12,635 nucleotides of DNA. It comes from Coriobacteriales bacterium (GTDB taxonomy: Bacteria; Actinomycetota; Coriobacteriia; Coriobacteriales; UBA8131). The first letter of the stretch is position 1. The number at the start of each line of letters is the position of its first letter. The notes beneath the pieces were generated by a model, which saw only the letters and a list, made by a program, of their open reading frames with translations, was not told the DNA's origin and made no database searches. The translations under genes and the position numbers were made by a program. Below, piece by piece: positions 5,435-12,635 of this stretch. The stretch lies in assembly GCA_031261765.1 (NCBI GenBank), contig JAISJA010000029.1, positions 1 through 12,635 on the forward strand, written 5' to 3'.

Positions 5435-6810
5435 TGCTTAGCAAGATACTAGTAGCCAACCGCGGTGAGATCGCCGCGCGTATATTGCGCGCCTGCCGCG
5501 AGATGAACATAGAGACGGTCGCCGTTTTCTCTGAGGCCGACCGCGACGCGTTGTTCACGACGCTCGCGACACACGCGTATTGCATAGGCGGCCCACAGCC
5601 GCAGGACAGTTATCTTAACCAGGACGCCATATTAACCGTAGCGCGCGCTACGGGCTGCGACGGCATACATCCCGGGTTCGGTTTCTTGTCAGAGAACGCG
5701 CAGTTCGCCGCCCGTGTGGCAGAGATGGGCATAACGTTCATAGGGCCAAGCTCTGAGGTCATAAACATGCTTGGCGATAAGAACACCGCACGCGCGCTCA
5801 TGACGTCTAACAACGTTCCCGTGGTGCCGGGCTCAGACGGACTAGTGGCTGACGCCAAAGAAGCCTGCGACGTCGCAGCGCGCATAGGATATCCCGTGCT
5901 GCTGAAGGCGACGGCAGGCGGCGGCGGACGCGGCATACGCGAGGTAGACGCCCCGGAGCAAATGGAGGGCGAGTTCAACTCGGCACGGGCAGAGGCCACC
6001 GCGGCGTTTGGAGACGGCGGCCTGTATTTGGAGAAGCTCATAGTGGACCCACGCCACGTAGAGGTGCAGATACTGGCCGACATGTTTGGCAACACGCTGC
6101 ATCTTGGCGACCGCGACTGTTCACTACAGCGCAACCATCAGAAACTGCTTGAGGAGGCCCCGGCCTGCGCAATAAGCGTAGAGACACGCGAGCGCATGCA
6201 TAACGCCGCCATAAACGCGGCACGCGCCGCTGGTTACGTTAACGCCGGCACCGTGGAGTTCGTGGTTAACCCCACTACCGAGGAGTTCTATTTCATAGAG
6301 ATGAACACGCGTATACAGGTTGAGCATCCCGTGACTGAGATGATAACCGGTATAAACATAGTGCGCGAGCAGATACGCATAGCCTCAGGCCTGCCGCTGG
6401 ACTTCACGCAAGACGAAGTCGTGTTCAACGGCCACGCCATAGAGTGCCGTATTAACGCCGAGAACCCCATTGACGGTTTCAGGCCGTGCCCGGGCACCAT
6501 AGACTATCTGCACCTGCCAAGCGGCTTTGACGTACGCGTAGATAGCGTATTGCATCATAAGTATGTGGTGTCACCATATTACGATAGCATGATAGCGAAG
6601 CTCATAGTACACGGCCGTACGCGCAACGAGGCTATATTGCGCATGCGCCGCGCACTTGAAGAGACCGTCATAACCGGTATAGACACCACGGCGCCGCTAT
6701 TATATATGCTCATGTATAATCCTGACTATCTTAGCAACCGCATAAACACCGGCTGGCTTGAACACAATCTGGATTCGCTGTTGCAACCGCTTAAAGAGGA
6801 GGCCGCGTAG
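5434..6810 (+). CDS. accC: Biotin carboxylase subunit of acetyl-CoA carboxylase
   Basis: This 458-residue ATP-grasp enzyme carboxylates biotin on AccB using ATP and bicarbonate. The N-terminal domain begins KILVANRGEIAARI, with HPGFGFLSEN at about 79-88. The ATP-grasp glycine loop is KATAGGGGRGIREV (158-171), followed by RDCSLQRNHQKLLEE (227-241, including K237). The metal-binding and catalytic stretch is FIEMNTRIQVEHPVTE, with E289, N291 and R293; R339 lies in ECRINAEN. Full length matches the family (449 residues in E. coli). The start overlaps the accB stop (TAATG). Isoleucine codons are 30 ATA, 2 ATT and 1 ATC, the clearest example of the codon skew in this window. No defect is visible. 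Confidence 0.97.
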   Translation: MLSKILVANRGEIAARILRACREMNIETVAVFSEADRDALFTTLATHAYCIGGPQPQDSYLNQDAILTVARATGCDGIHPGFGFLSENAQFAARVAEMGITFIGPSSEVINMLGDKNTARALMTSNNVPVVPGSDGLVADAKEACDVAARIGYPVLLKATAGGGGRGIREVDAPEQMEGEFNSARAEATAAFGDGGLYLEKLIVDPRHVEVQILADMFGNTLHLGDRDCSLQRNHQKLLEEAPACAISVETRERMHNAAINAARAAGYVNAGTVEFVVNPTTEEFYFIEMNTRIQVEHPVTEMITGINIVREQIRIASGLPLDFTQDEVVFNGHAIECRINAENPIDGFRPCPGTIDYLHLPSGFDVRVDSVLHHKYVVSPYYDSMIAKLIVHGRTRNEAILRMRRALEETVITGIDTTAPLLYMLMYNPDYLSNRINTGWLEHNLDSLLQPLKEEAA

Positions 6811-6817
6811 ATAAACC

Positions 6818-7666
6818 ATGAGCTTGTTGGACATCTTTAAACGACGCAACGCAGAGCTTAACGAGTTCTCGTCTGAGCGCAACAAGAAGCGCAAAGCGAA
6901 GGGCAAGATACGCATACAAAGCCGTACGGCAGAAGTACTGGACCGCGGCAGCGTTAAGTATCTGTTTGACGACATAGTAACAGGCAACCCGCTTGACTTT
7001 GAAGGCTATGACGATAAGATAAAGGGCCTTAAGAAGCGCACCAGCAGGCCTGACGCGTTCATTTGCGCCACCGGCACCATAGAGGGCCGCGAGGTCATGT
7101 GCGCCGAGCTGCTACCGGAGTTCATGATGGGCTCTATGGGCCAGGCGGTTGGAGAGGCGATATGCCGCAGCGCCGAATACGCGAGGCAGCACGCGTGCCC
7201 GCTTATAATATTCTCGGCGAGCGGTGGAGCGCGCATGCAAGAGGGAATGTTCTCGCTTATGCAAATGGCCAAGACGTCTGCCGCGATACACAGGTTCCAG
7301 GATGACGGCGGACTCTATATATCTGTGCTGACGAACCCAACGACCGGCGGCGTGACCGCCAGCTTCGCGTCGCTTGGCGACATAATAATAGCGGAGCCTG
7401 GAGCGCTTATTGGTTTTGCCGGGCCGCGCGTCATATCGCAGACTATAGGAACTACCCTGCCGGAGGGTTTCCAACGCTCTGAGTTCCAGTTAGAACACGG
7501 TTTCGCGGACATAATAGTACGGCGCGAGGAGATGCGTGGCGTCCTGTCGCGCATAGTGGCACTGCATCCCGCTATGGGACAGCTGCCGGTTAACGTGCCA
7601 GTACAGCCCATACAGGTTAAGGCCGCGCAGACGGCAAACGCGAACGGCAAGGAGGCCCGCATATGA
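6818..7666 (+). CDS. accD: Acetyl-CoA carboxylase carboxyltransferase subunit beta, lacking the zinc ribbon
   Basis: This 282-residue protein is the beta half of the carboxyltransferase that moves CO2 from carboxybiotin to acetyl-CoA, making malonyl-CoA. Family blocks are clear: SASGGARMQEG (133-143), SLMQMAKTSAA, LTNPTTGGVTASFASLGD (171-188) and ALIGFAGPRVI (196-206), then GFQRSEF. Its odd feature is the N-terminus. Residues 1-80 contain no cysteine, whereas AccD normally has a Cys4 zinc ribbon before the RMTARxR-like segment, which here is RIQSRTAEV. A basic stretch (NKKRKAKGK, 22-30) takes its place. The ATG at 6818 is 7 bases after accC, so no upstream exon-like room exists for the ribbon. 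The end overlaps accA by ATGA. Confidence 0.95.
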   Translation: MSLLDIFKRRNAELNEFSSERNKKRKAKGKIRIQSRTAEVLDRGSVKYLFDDIVTGNPLDFEGYDDKIKGLKKRTSRPDAFICATGTIEGREVMCAELLPEFMMGSMGQAVGEAICRSAEYARQHACPLIIFSASGGARMQEGMFSLMQMAKTSAAIHRFQDDGGLYISVLTNPTTGGVTASFASLGDIIIAEPGALIGFAGPRVISQTIGTTLPEGFQRSEFQLEHGFADIIVRREEMRGVLSRIVALHPAMGQLPVNVPVQPIQVKAAQTANANGKEARI

Positions 7667-8451
7667 GCGACTACACTGCCGAGCAACGCGTGGAGATAGC
7701 GCGCAACCAGAAACGTCCGCACGTGCGCGCTTTCATCGACGGCTTGTTTGAAGGTTTCATAGAGCTGCATGGAGACAGGCACTTCGCGGACGACCGCGCG
7801 CTTATAGGCGGAATAGCCACGTTTGAGGGCATACCGGTTACGGTGGCCGGACACGTTAAAGGCGCGGACTTAAACGAGAACATAGCTTGCAATTTTGGCA
7901 TGCCCAACCCTGAGGGCTATCGCAAGTTCATTCGCCTGGCGCGCCAGGCAGAGAAGTTCGGACGGCCGGTCATAACCTTCATAGACACGCCGGGCGCGTA
8001 TCCGGGTATAGGTGCCGAGGAACGCGGCCAGGGCGAGGCCATAGCGCAATGTCTGTATACTTTAAGCGAGCTTAAGACGCCTATAGTGGCCGTGGTTACC
8101 GGCGAGGGCGGTTCTGGCGGAGCGCTTGCGCTTGGGCTGGCCGATTACGTGATAATGTACGAGCACGCTATATATTCGGTCTTGTCGCCGGAGGGCTTCG
8201 CGAGCATCCTTTGGAAGGACGCTAAACGTTCGCACGAGGCGGCGGAGGTCATGAAGCTAACGTCCGACGACCTATATTCGTTTGGCATGATAGACGCTAT
8301 AGTTGGCGAACCGGAAGGCGGCGCCCACACAGAACCTGTGGGGGCCATACAGACCCTTAGGCCGGCGTTACATGACGCGCTTGAATATACGCGCGGCATG
8401 GACATAAACACGTTGTTAGAGAAACGATACGAGAAATACAGGAAGTTCTAG
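7663..8451 (+). CDS. accA: Acetyl-CoA carboxylase carboxyltransferase subunit alpha
   Basis: This 262-residue protein pairs with AccD to form the carboxyltransferase. Recognised blocks are FIELHGDRHFADD (32-44), FIDTPGAYPGIGAEERGQGEAIA (106-128), the oxyanion-hole region GEGGSGGALALGLAD (147-161) and YSVLSPEGFASILWKD (171-186). It is shorter than E. coli AccA (319) because it lacks part of the N-terminal helical extension, as in the short Firmicute-type AccA. The start overlaps the accD stop in ATGA, which should keep the two subunits at equal amounts. fabH follows 7 bases after its TAG. Confidence 0.96.
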   Translation: MSDYTAEQRVEIARNQKRPHVRAFIDGLFEGFIELHGDRHFADDRALIGGIATFEGIPVTVAGHVKGADLNENIACNFGMPNPEGYRKFIRLARQAEKFGRPVITFIDTPGAYPGIGAEERGQGEAIAQCLYTLSELKTPIVAVVTGEGGSGGALALGLADYVIMYEHAIYSVLSPEGFASILWKDAKRSHEAAEVMKLTSDDLYSFGMIDAIVGEPEGGAHTEPVGAIQTLRPALHDALEYTRGMDINTLLEKRYEKYRKF

Positions 8452-8458
8452 GTTATAG

Positions 8459-9394
8459 ATGAGGATATTGGCAACCGGCAACGCCGTACCAAAAAGGATA
8501 TTGACAAACGATGAGCTGGCTGGAATGGTTGACACGTCCGACGAATGGATAATAAGCCATACCGGAATACACGAGCGCCGCATAGCTGACATAGAAGCCG
8601 GCGAGACCACGGAGGCGCTTGCCCTGGCAGCCGCAAAAGAGGCTCTTGCGGCGTCTGGCAAAGACGCTAACGACATAGGCTTCTGCATAGTGGCTACGTT
8701 CACCGGCGCGCATGGCTTTCCTGCCATAGCCTGTCTATTGCAGCGCGACCTTGGGCTGTCCAACGACGTAATAGCGTTTGACCTTAGCGCGGCGTGCAGC
8801 GGGTTTCTATACACGCTTATTGCGGCGCAAGGCATACTTGGCATGGGTGACACTCCCCTGCTTAAGGAGCGCCCGTATGGCATAATAGTTGGCGCTGAGG
8901 TACTAAGCAAGATAACGGACTTTACGGACCGCAGCACATGCGTGCTGTTTGGCGACGCGGCGGCGGCGGCCGTCGTTGGGCCGACTGACGGTATGTTCAA
9001 ATGGACGAGCGAGGTACGTGGCGGAACGGACGCCCTGTATATGGACCGTTACATGCATATGAACGGCCCGGCCGTATATAAGTTCGCGGTAAACGTATTG
9101 ACCAACAACATACGCAAGGTATGCGATGACGCGAAGATAGCCCCTGACGACATAGATATATTCATATGCCACCAGGCGAACTACCGCATACTTAAAAGCG
9201 CCGCCTCACACCTTAACGTACCGCTTGAGCGTTTTTACATGAACCTGCAGAAATACGGTAACACGAGCGCCGCAAGCGTTCCGTTAGCACTGGATGGCGC
9301 CATAAAGGACGGATTGCTGGAACCGGGCATGAAGGTGTTGCTTGCCGGGTTCGGAGCGGGCCTTACAAGCGGCGCGGTCTTAATGGATTGGTAA
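8459..9394 (+). CDS. fabH: Beta-ketoacyl-ACP synthase III
   Basis: This 311-residue thiolase-fold enzyme condenses an acyl-CoA primer with malonyl-ACP to begin fatty acid synthesis. The complete triad is visible: C113 in FDLSAACSGFLYTL, H238 in FICHQANYRI and N268 in KYGNTSAAS. The CoA-binding segment DTSDEWIISHTGIHERR (25-41) has W30. The position usually occupied by arginine after it (WIxxRTGI) is His34, a mild substitution. The C-terminal GFGAGLTSGAV is typical. It is the last gene of the operon, with AGGAAG within the accA end as a possible ribosome binding site. Primer preference (acetyl or branched) cannot be read from sequence by eye. Confidence 0.95.
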   Translation: MRILATGNAVPKRILTNDELAGMVDTSDEWIISHTGIHERRIADIEAGETTEALALAAAKEALAASGKDANDIGFCIVATFTGAHGFPAIACLLQRDLGLSNDVIAFDLSAACSGFLYTLIAAQGILGMGDTPLLKERPYGIIVGAEVLSKITDFTDRSTCVLFGDAAAAAVVGPTDGMFKWTSEVRGGTDALYMDRYMHMNGPAVYKFAVNVLTNNIRKVCDDAKIAPDDIDIFICHQANYRILKSAASHLNVPLERFYMNLQKYGNTSAASVPLALDGAIKDGLLEPGMKVLLAGFGAGLTSGAVLMDW

Positions 9395-9410
9395 GCTGAA
9401 CCCCATAACG

Positions 9411-9436
9411 TCATTCCGGGCTTGACCCGGAATCCA
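9411..9436. terminator. Palindromic repeat acting as probable bidirectional terminator between fabH and ricT
   Basis: Perfect 8-base arms ATTCCGGG (9413-9420) and CCCGGAAT (9426-9433) enclose CTTGA. It sits 18 bases after fabH and 22 bases after the convergently transcribed ricT stop. Read on the minus strand it is GATTCCGGG-TCAAG-CCCGGAATGACGTTATG, the same family as the repeat at 2265-2342. A second short hairpin, ATGCC/GGCAT (9443-9458), follows the ricT stop directly. Neither has a T-run, so termination is inferred from position. Confidence 0.5.
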
Positions 9437-9458
9437 CGGAACATGCCGCATATGGCAT

Positions 9459-11147
9459 CTAGGCAGTATGCCGGCGCCTGCGTCTATGTTGCGCGCCGCC
9501 GCCGTTAGCGCCGTTACCACCGTCCACACCATTGCCTGCATTAGAACGCGCCGTACCGGACGCTGCGTCTTTTGAGTGTTTGCCGCCGTTTGATTGCCCG
9601 TTAGGCTTAGCGTTTCCATGCGCTCCGGCTGCGCCGCCACGCGGGTTGCGCAATCCGGATGAGTTGCGCCCTGGGCGTAGCTTGGGGCCGCCGTTGCCAT
9701 TTCCCCCGTTGCTCCCGTCGCGCTGCTCGCGCTTCTGGTCCTGGTTGCGCTGAGCGTTCTGCCCGGAGTCCTGGCCTTGGCCCTGGCCCCTCTTGCGTCT
9801 TCTATTGCGCCTCTTGCCGCCCTTTTGCTGACCGGCAGACGAAGCGTCTTTCGAGGAATCATTCGCGCCATTGCCGCCGTTGTTGCCGCCCTTGTTACCC
9901 TTGTTGCCCGCAGGCTTGTTGGACGCTTTATGCGCCGCCTTGCCAGACGCCGAACCTGACGTAGTGCCATTGGCGCTGCCGTTGTCATCTGACTTGCCGC
10001 CGGTGCGCCTACGTTTGCGCCTGGTATGCGATGCTACATTGCTATTATCGTTTCCTGCTGCCGTGCTAGTATACTTTTGTGATTCTATATCGCCAAGCTC
10101 GTCGTTCTCGCGCGCCAGGGCGTCCAGTGCAAGCAATATGGCGCTGTCCGCATAGCGCGCACAAACGTCGCGACTGGCGCAGCAGCCCTTTATGTGCCCA
10201 TCCTTATCGCATTTACAGCTTAGTTCTGCCAAAGGTATGGTCATCTGCTTGCCGTCTTCCAGACGCATTGTTATCATCTCACGTGGAGTGTTGAACTCAG
10301 TGACCTTGGCCATGCCAAGCGGCGTGTTTATAAGCGAGCCCTTCTTTGGCGCACGCTTACGGAAGTCCTTATATGCCTCGTACTCATAGCGCAGACAACA
10401 CATAAGACGGCCGCAGGCCCCGCTTATCTTGGCCGGGTTAAGCGGCAGGTCCTGCTCTTTGGCCATACGTATGGACACCGGCTGGAACTGCCCGCCCAAA
10501 CGCGTGCAGCAGAGCTCTTCTCCGCAGTGTGCAAAACCGCCTACCATACAAGCTTGGTCGCGCGGGCCTATTTGACGCATGTCCACGCGAATATGGAAAT
10601 ACGACGCAAGGTCGCGCACCAGCGAACGGAAGTCCACGCGTTCCTCTGACACGAAATAGAACACGGCCTTTTCGCCGCTGAACATGTATTCCACGCCCAC
10701 CGGGTTCACGTCAAGCCCGTGCTTCTCTACATATTCGCGGAATATCGGCATGGCTTCGCGGCCCTTTTCGTCAAGCACGTCTATATGGTCGTAGTCAAGC
10801 TCTGTAAGCGCGCGCAGCACCGGCTTAAGCGGTGACTTAAGCTTGTCTACGCTGGCCTTTGGTACCTTAAGGGCGCCGTTTACCACAAGCGCTACCTCGC
10901 GCCCGCGTTGCGTCTCTACCAGCACGTGCTGGCCTGTGTTGTATGTAGAGTTGTCCGGGTCGAACCAGTAGGTCTTAGGGTTGTACCTCATCTTAACGGC
11001 TACTACCGTTTTGTTGTCTGGGTCGTCTGCGGGTTGCGTCAACGTATCGGTATCGGTATCGGTATCGGTATCGGTATTATCGTCAACCGCTACGTCAGCA
11101 TGGTCAAACAGGTTGTCAGATGTGTTATCTGCTTCGTTTTGTGGCAT
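9459..11147 (-). CDS. ricT: RicT/YaaT-type PSP1 domain protein with disordered N- and C-terminal extensions
   Basis: This 562-residue protein has a PSP1 core at about residues 48-335. It opens VVAVKMRYNPKTYWFDP and contains GFAHCGEELCCTRLGG, QPVSIRMAKEQDLPLNPAKISG and CGRLMCCLRYEYEAY. A later Cys cluster, CKCDKDGHIKGCCASRDVC (311-329), follows. In Bacillus, RicT joins RicA and RicF in a Fe-S-containing complex that steers RNase Y processing. Here a 48-residue acidic N-terminal extension has a (Asp-Thr)n run. The C-terminal 210 residues or so are a Gly/Asn/Ser-rich disordered tail with basic clusters (RRKRRR, KRRNRRRKR, RRRRRH), suggestive of RNA binding. The ATG touches the holB stop with no gap. 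The core assignment is firm; the start could lie nearer residue 48. Confidence 0.9.
   Translation of the reverse strand: MPQNEADNTSDNLFDHADVAVDDNTDTDTDTDTDTLTQPADDPDNKTVVAVKMRYNPKTYWFDPDNSTYNTGQHVLVETQRGREVALVVNGALKVPKASVDKLKSPLKPVLRALTELDYDHIDVLDEKGREAMPIFREYVEKHGLDVNPVGVEYMFSGEKAVFYFVSEERVDFRSLVRDLASYFHIRVDMRQIGPRDQACMVGGFAHCGEELCCTRLGGQFQPVSIRMAKEQDLPLNPAKISGACGRLMCCLRYEYEAYKDFRKRAPKKGSLINTPLGMAKVTEFNTPREMITMRLEDGKQMTIPLAELSCKCDKDGHIKGCCASRDVCARYADSAILLALDALARENDELGDIESQKYTSTAAGNDNSNVASHTRRKRRRTGGKSDDNGSANGTTSGSASGKAAHKASNKPAGNKGNKGGNNGGNGANDSSKDASSAGQQKGGKRRNRRRKRGQGQGQDSGQNAQRNQDQKREQRDGSNGGNGNGGPKLRPGRNSSGLRNPRGGAAGAHGNAKPNGQSNGGKHSKDAASGTARSNAGNGVDGGNGANGGGAQHRRRRRHTA
11045..11074 (-). 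repeat. Hexanucleotide tandem repeat coding for Asp-Thr
   Basis: Five exact TATCGG units (plus strand) lie within the start of ricT and encode alternating Asp-Thr at about residues 25-35. A hexamer keeps the reading frame whatever the copy number, so slippage would only lengthen or shorten the acidic tract. Confidence 0.85.
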
Positions 11148-12275
11148 CTATTTAAGCTCGTTCCTTATAGTGAATAGCATCGATTCAAGCGCTAACTGTA
11201 TACTCACATTATACTGTATCTGCTCTTGCGCCCTATCTATGGCTTGCATAGCACGCACGCATGCGGCCTCGCTAGCATGATTGGACGTTCGCATGATATT
11301 GGCGCTATGGTCAACGTTGGTAATGGCGGCACCAAGGCCGGTTGCACACAACATGACGTCGCGCACCCACGAGCGAGTTATGTCAAGCGCAGAGCCAACC
11401 GTCTCTCGCTCGCGTGACGTGAGCTCGCGCTTATGCTGTTGTTCAAGCCTGCTTAGGGCCCCTTTGCCAAGCGCGTCTTTGCCTTGCTCAAGTTGTTCGG
11501 CCTGCCTGGCCTTCACCTCGTCAAGCGGTTCTTTGAACAGCGACATAAGCGATTTCACGGCATCCAGTATCTGCAGGTCGTCATAGCCTTCAAGCGACTC
11601 TATGACCTCAAGCACGCGCAAGCGGCGCGTACGGCGCACGTCGCTTCTCACGAAGTTCACCGCCCTGTATACTGAACCCCCGGTGGCGCTTAGTGCTATG
11701 CGCGCGTCTGCCTCGTCGCAACCGCTACGTTCCTGCAACAACGCCGCAGCCTCGCGCTCTGGTATGCGCCGAAACGACAACACGGTGCAACGCGACATTA
11801 TAGTGGGCAGCACGGAGGACCGCGTGCGCGCCAGCAATATGAACGTTACGTCAGGCAACGGTTCTTCCAACGTCTTTAAAAGCGCGTTTGCCGATACACC
11901 CGTGAGCATGTCGCCACGCGTTATTATATACACCTTGTGGTCCGCGCGCACCGGCGCTAAAGTCGTGTCGTGTATGAGCTCGTGTATCTGGTCGGCAAGA
12001 TATGACGCCGCGCCCAGTGGTTCTATGGTGTGCACGTCAGGGTGCGTACCGTGTGATATGCGTATGCACGTATCGCACGCGTTACAGCCGCCGTTTGGGC
12101 ACAGCAACGCCTTCGCGAGGGCGTAAGCGGCTTCCGTCTTGCCGGCGCCTAACGGACCGACGAACATGTACGCGTGCGTGGTCTTGTTGGTTCCAACGGC
12201 GTTTTTAAGGAACTTCTGAACAAGCGGCTGGCCAACAAGCGAGTCAAATGGACTTGGATTTTGAGTTGTGCTCAT
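11148..12275 (-). CDS. holB: DNA polymerase III delta' subunit (clamp loader)
   Basis: This 375-residue AAA+ protein has a P-loop GPLGAGKT (40-47) after HAYMFVG and a four-cysteine zinc module with C59, C64, C67 and C70 (CPNGGCNACDTC). It also carries the clamp-loader hallmark SANALLKTLEEPLPDVTFIL (128-147) and the SRC motif (161-163). These mark the delta'/DnaX family. DnaX itself is longer and has a Walker B DExx, whereas here that position reads YIITRGDML, supporting delta'. The subunit acts in the clamp-loader complex that places the sliding clamp on primed DNA. Its start overlaps queA by ATGA and its stop abuts ricT, so the three genes are one operon. Adjacency of holB and ricT (yaaT) is known from Firmicutes. 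Confidence 0.92.
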   Translation of the reverse strand: MSTTQNPSPFDSLVGQPLVQKFLKNAVGTNKTTHAYMFVGPLGAGKTEAAYALAKALLCPNGGCNACDTCIRISHGTHPDVHTIEPLGAASYLADQIHELIHDTTLAPVRADHKVYIITRGDMLTGVSANALLKTLEEPLPDVTFILLARTRSSVLPTIMSRCTVLSFRRIPEREAAALLQERSGCDEADARIALSATGGSVYRAVNFVRSDVRRTRRLRVLEVIESLEGYDDLQILDAVKSLMSLFKEPLDEVKARQAEQLEQGKDALGKGALSRLEQQHKRELTSRERETVGSALDITRSWVRDVMLCATGLGAAITNVDHSANIMRTSNHASEAACVRAMQAIDRAQEQIQYNVSIQLALESMLFTIRNELK

Positions 12276-12635
12276 AATAGTAGCATCGCGTCGCCAAAGG
12301 ACAGGAACCTGTAGCGTTGTTTGATAGCGTCATCGTATGCTAGCATAATCTGTTCGCGCGTGGCAAAAGCGCTAACCAGCATCATGAGCGTGGACTTTGG
12401 CACGTGGAAGTTAGTGATAAGCGCGTCTATGACGTTATAGTGGTATCCGGGCGTTATATACAGCGACGTTGCCTCGCGCACGCGCGGCAACAGTTTGCCA
12501 GCCTCGTCGCTCCAGGCGCTCTCCAGGCTGCGCACCGTGGTGGTGCCCACGGCAATCACCCGCCCGCCCTTATCCGCCGTTGCCTCTATGGCGGCCACCG
12601 TCTGGGCCGGCACGCTGTAAAGCTCGGTGTGAATC
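12272..12635 (-). CDS. queA: S-adenosylmethionine:tRNA ribosyltransferase-isomerase, C-terminal part (enters from the right edge)
   Basis: The reading frame is open from the right edge of the window, giving 120 visible residues, so the true start lies outside. Motifs HTELYSVPAQTVAAI, GGRVIAVGTTTVRSLES, LYITPGYHYNVIDALITNFHVPKSTLMMLVSAFA and RYRFLSFGDAMLLL are diagnostic of the QueA C-terminal region. QueA adds the ribosyl part of SAM to 7-aminomethyl-7-deazaguanine at the tRNA wobble position, making epoxyqueuosine for Tyr, His, Asn and Asp tRNAs. The TGA stop overlaps the holB start. An internal GTG at 12613 is just Val in this frame and not a start. Confidence 0.95.
   Translation of the reverse strand, partial: IHTELYSVPAQTVAAIEATADKGGRVIAVGTTTVRSLESAWSDEAGKLLPRVREATSLYITPGYHYNVIDALITNFHVPKSTLMMLVSAFATREQIMLAYDDAIKQRYRFLSFGDAMLLL

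Noticed and set aside
5434..6810. QRN in place of QRR in the AccC ATP-grasp region
   Set aside because: I recall the same Asn in several Firmicute AccC proteins, so it is lineage variation and not a lost catalytic residue.
9380..9988. Open frame overlapping the ricT 3' part in another frame on the same strand
   Set aside because: It comes from low-complexity DNA coding for the ricT tail, spans the convergent repeat, and has no recognisable domain. ricT has a clear PSP1 core in the competing frame.
11148..12275. Missing DExx Walker B motif in HolB
   Set aside because: Delta' subunits commonly lack functional ATPase residues, so this is expected of the family.

Overview
The window looks like a moderately GC-rich bacterial chromosome, most likely an anaerobic actinobacterium of the class Coriobacteriia. 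That lineage call is an inference. It rests on a four-subunit acetyl-CoA carboxylase with separate AccA and AccD, a RicT (PSP1) protein encoded beside holB, an HtrA with a long Ala/Gln/Pro-rich cytoplasmic tail, and an apparently leaderless hipBA promoter. The core genes use ATA for almost every isoleucine (30 of 33 in accC), which is striking for DNA this rich in G and C.

Left, 1-2127: an accessory region, visibly more AT-rich, all on the minus strand. In transcription order it holds a tRNA with a CAU anticodon, a long imperfect inverted repeat that includes the tRNA's CCA end, a HipB-HipA toxin-antitoxin pair behind an operator-rich promoter, and the first 96 codons of a type I restriction-modification methylase (hsdM, running off the left edge). 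This resembles a defence or stability island next to a tRNA gene.

Middle, 2128-4645: a minus-strand intrinsic terminator, GGATCC...GGATGACG-type palindromic repeats with a 23-bp tandem array, and the membrane-anchored serine protease gene htrA. A 315-bp divergent intergenic region follows.

Right centre, 4646-9394: a compact plus-strand fatty-acid initiation operon, acpP-accB-accC-accD-accA-fabH. Its genes overlap or are separated by at most 8 bases. It encodes the acyl carrier protein, all four acetyl-CoA carboxylase subunits that make malonyl-CoA, and the ketoacyl-ACP synthase III that starts each chain. FabD, FabG, FabF, FabZ and an enoyl reductase are not in the window. AccD lacks the usual four-cysteine zinc ribbon.

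Right, 9395-12635: a convergent intergenic stretch with another copy of the palindromic repeat, then a minus-strand operon read queA (partial, entering from the right edge) - holB - ricT. It encodes queuosine tRNA modification, the clamp-loader delta' subunit and a RicT-type PSP1 protein with a long basic disordered tail. The three genes overlap or abut.

No CRISPR array, transposase, integrase or rRNA gene was found.
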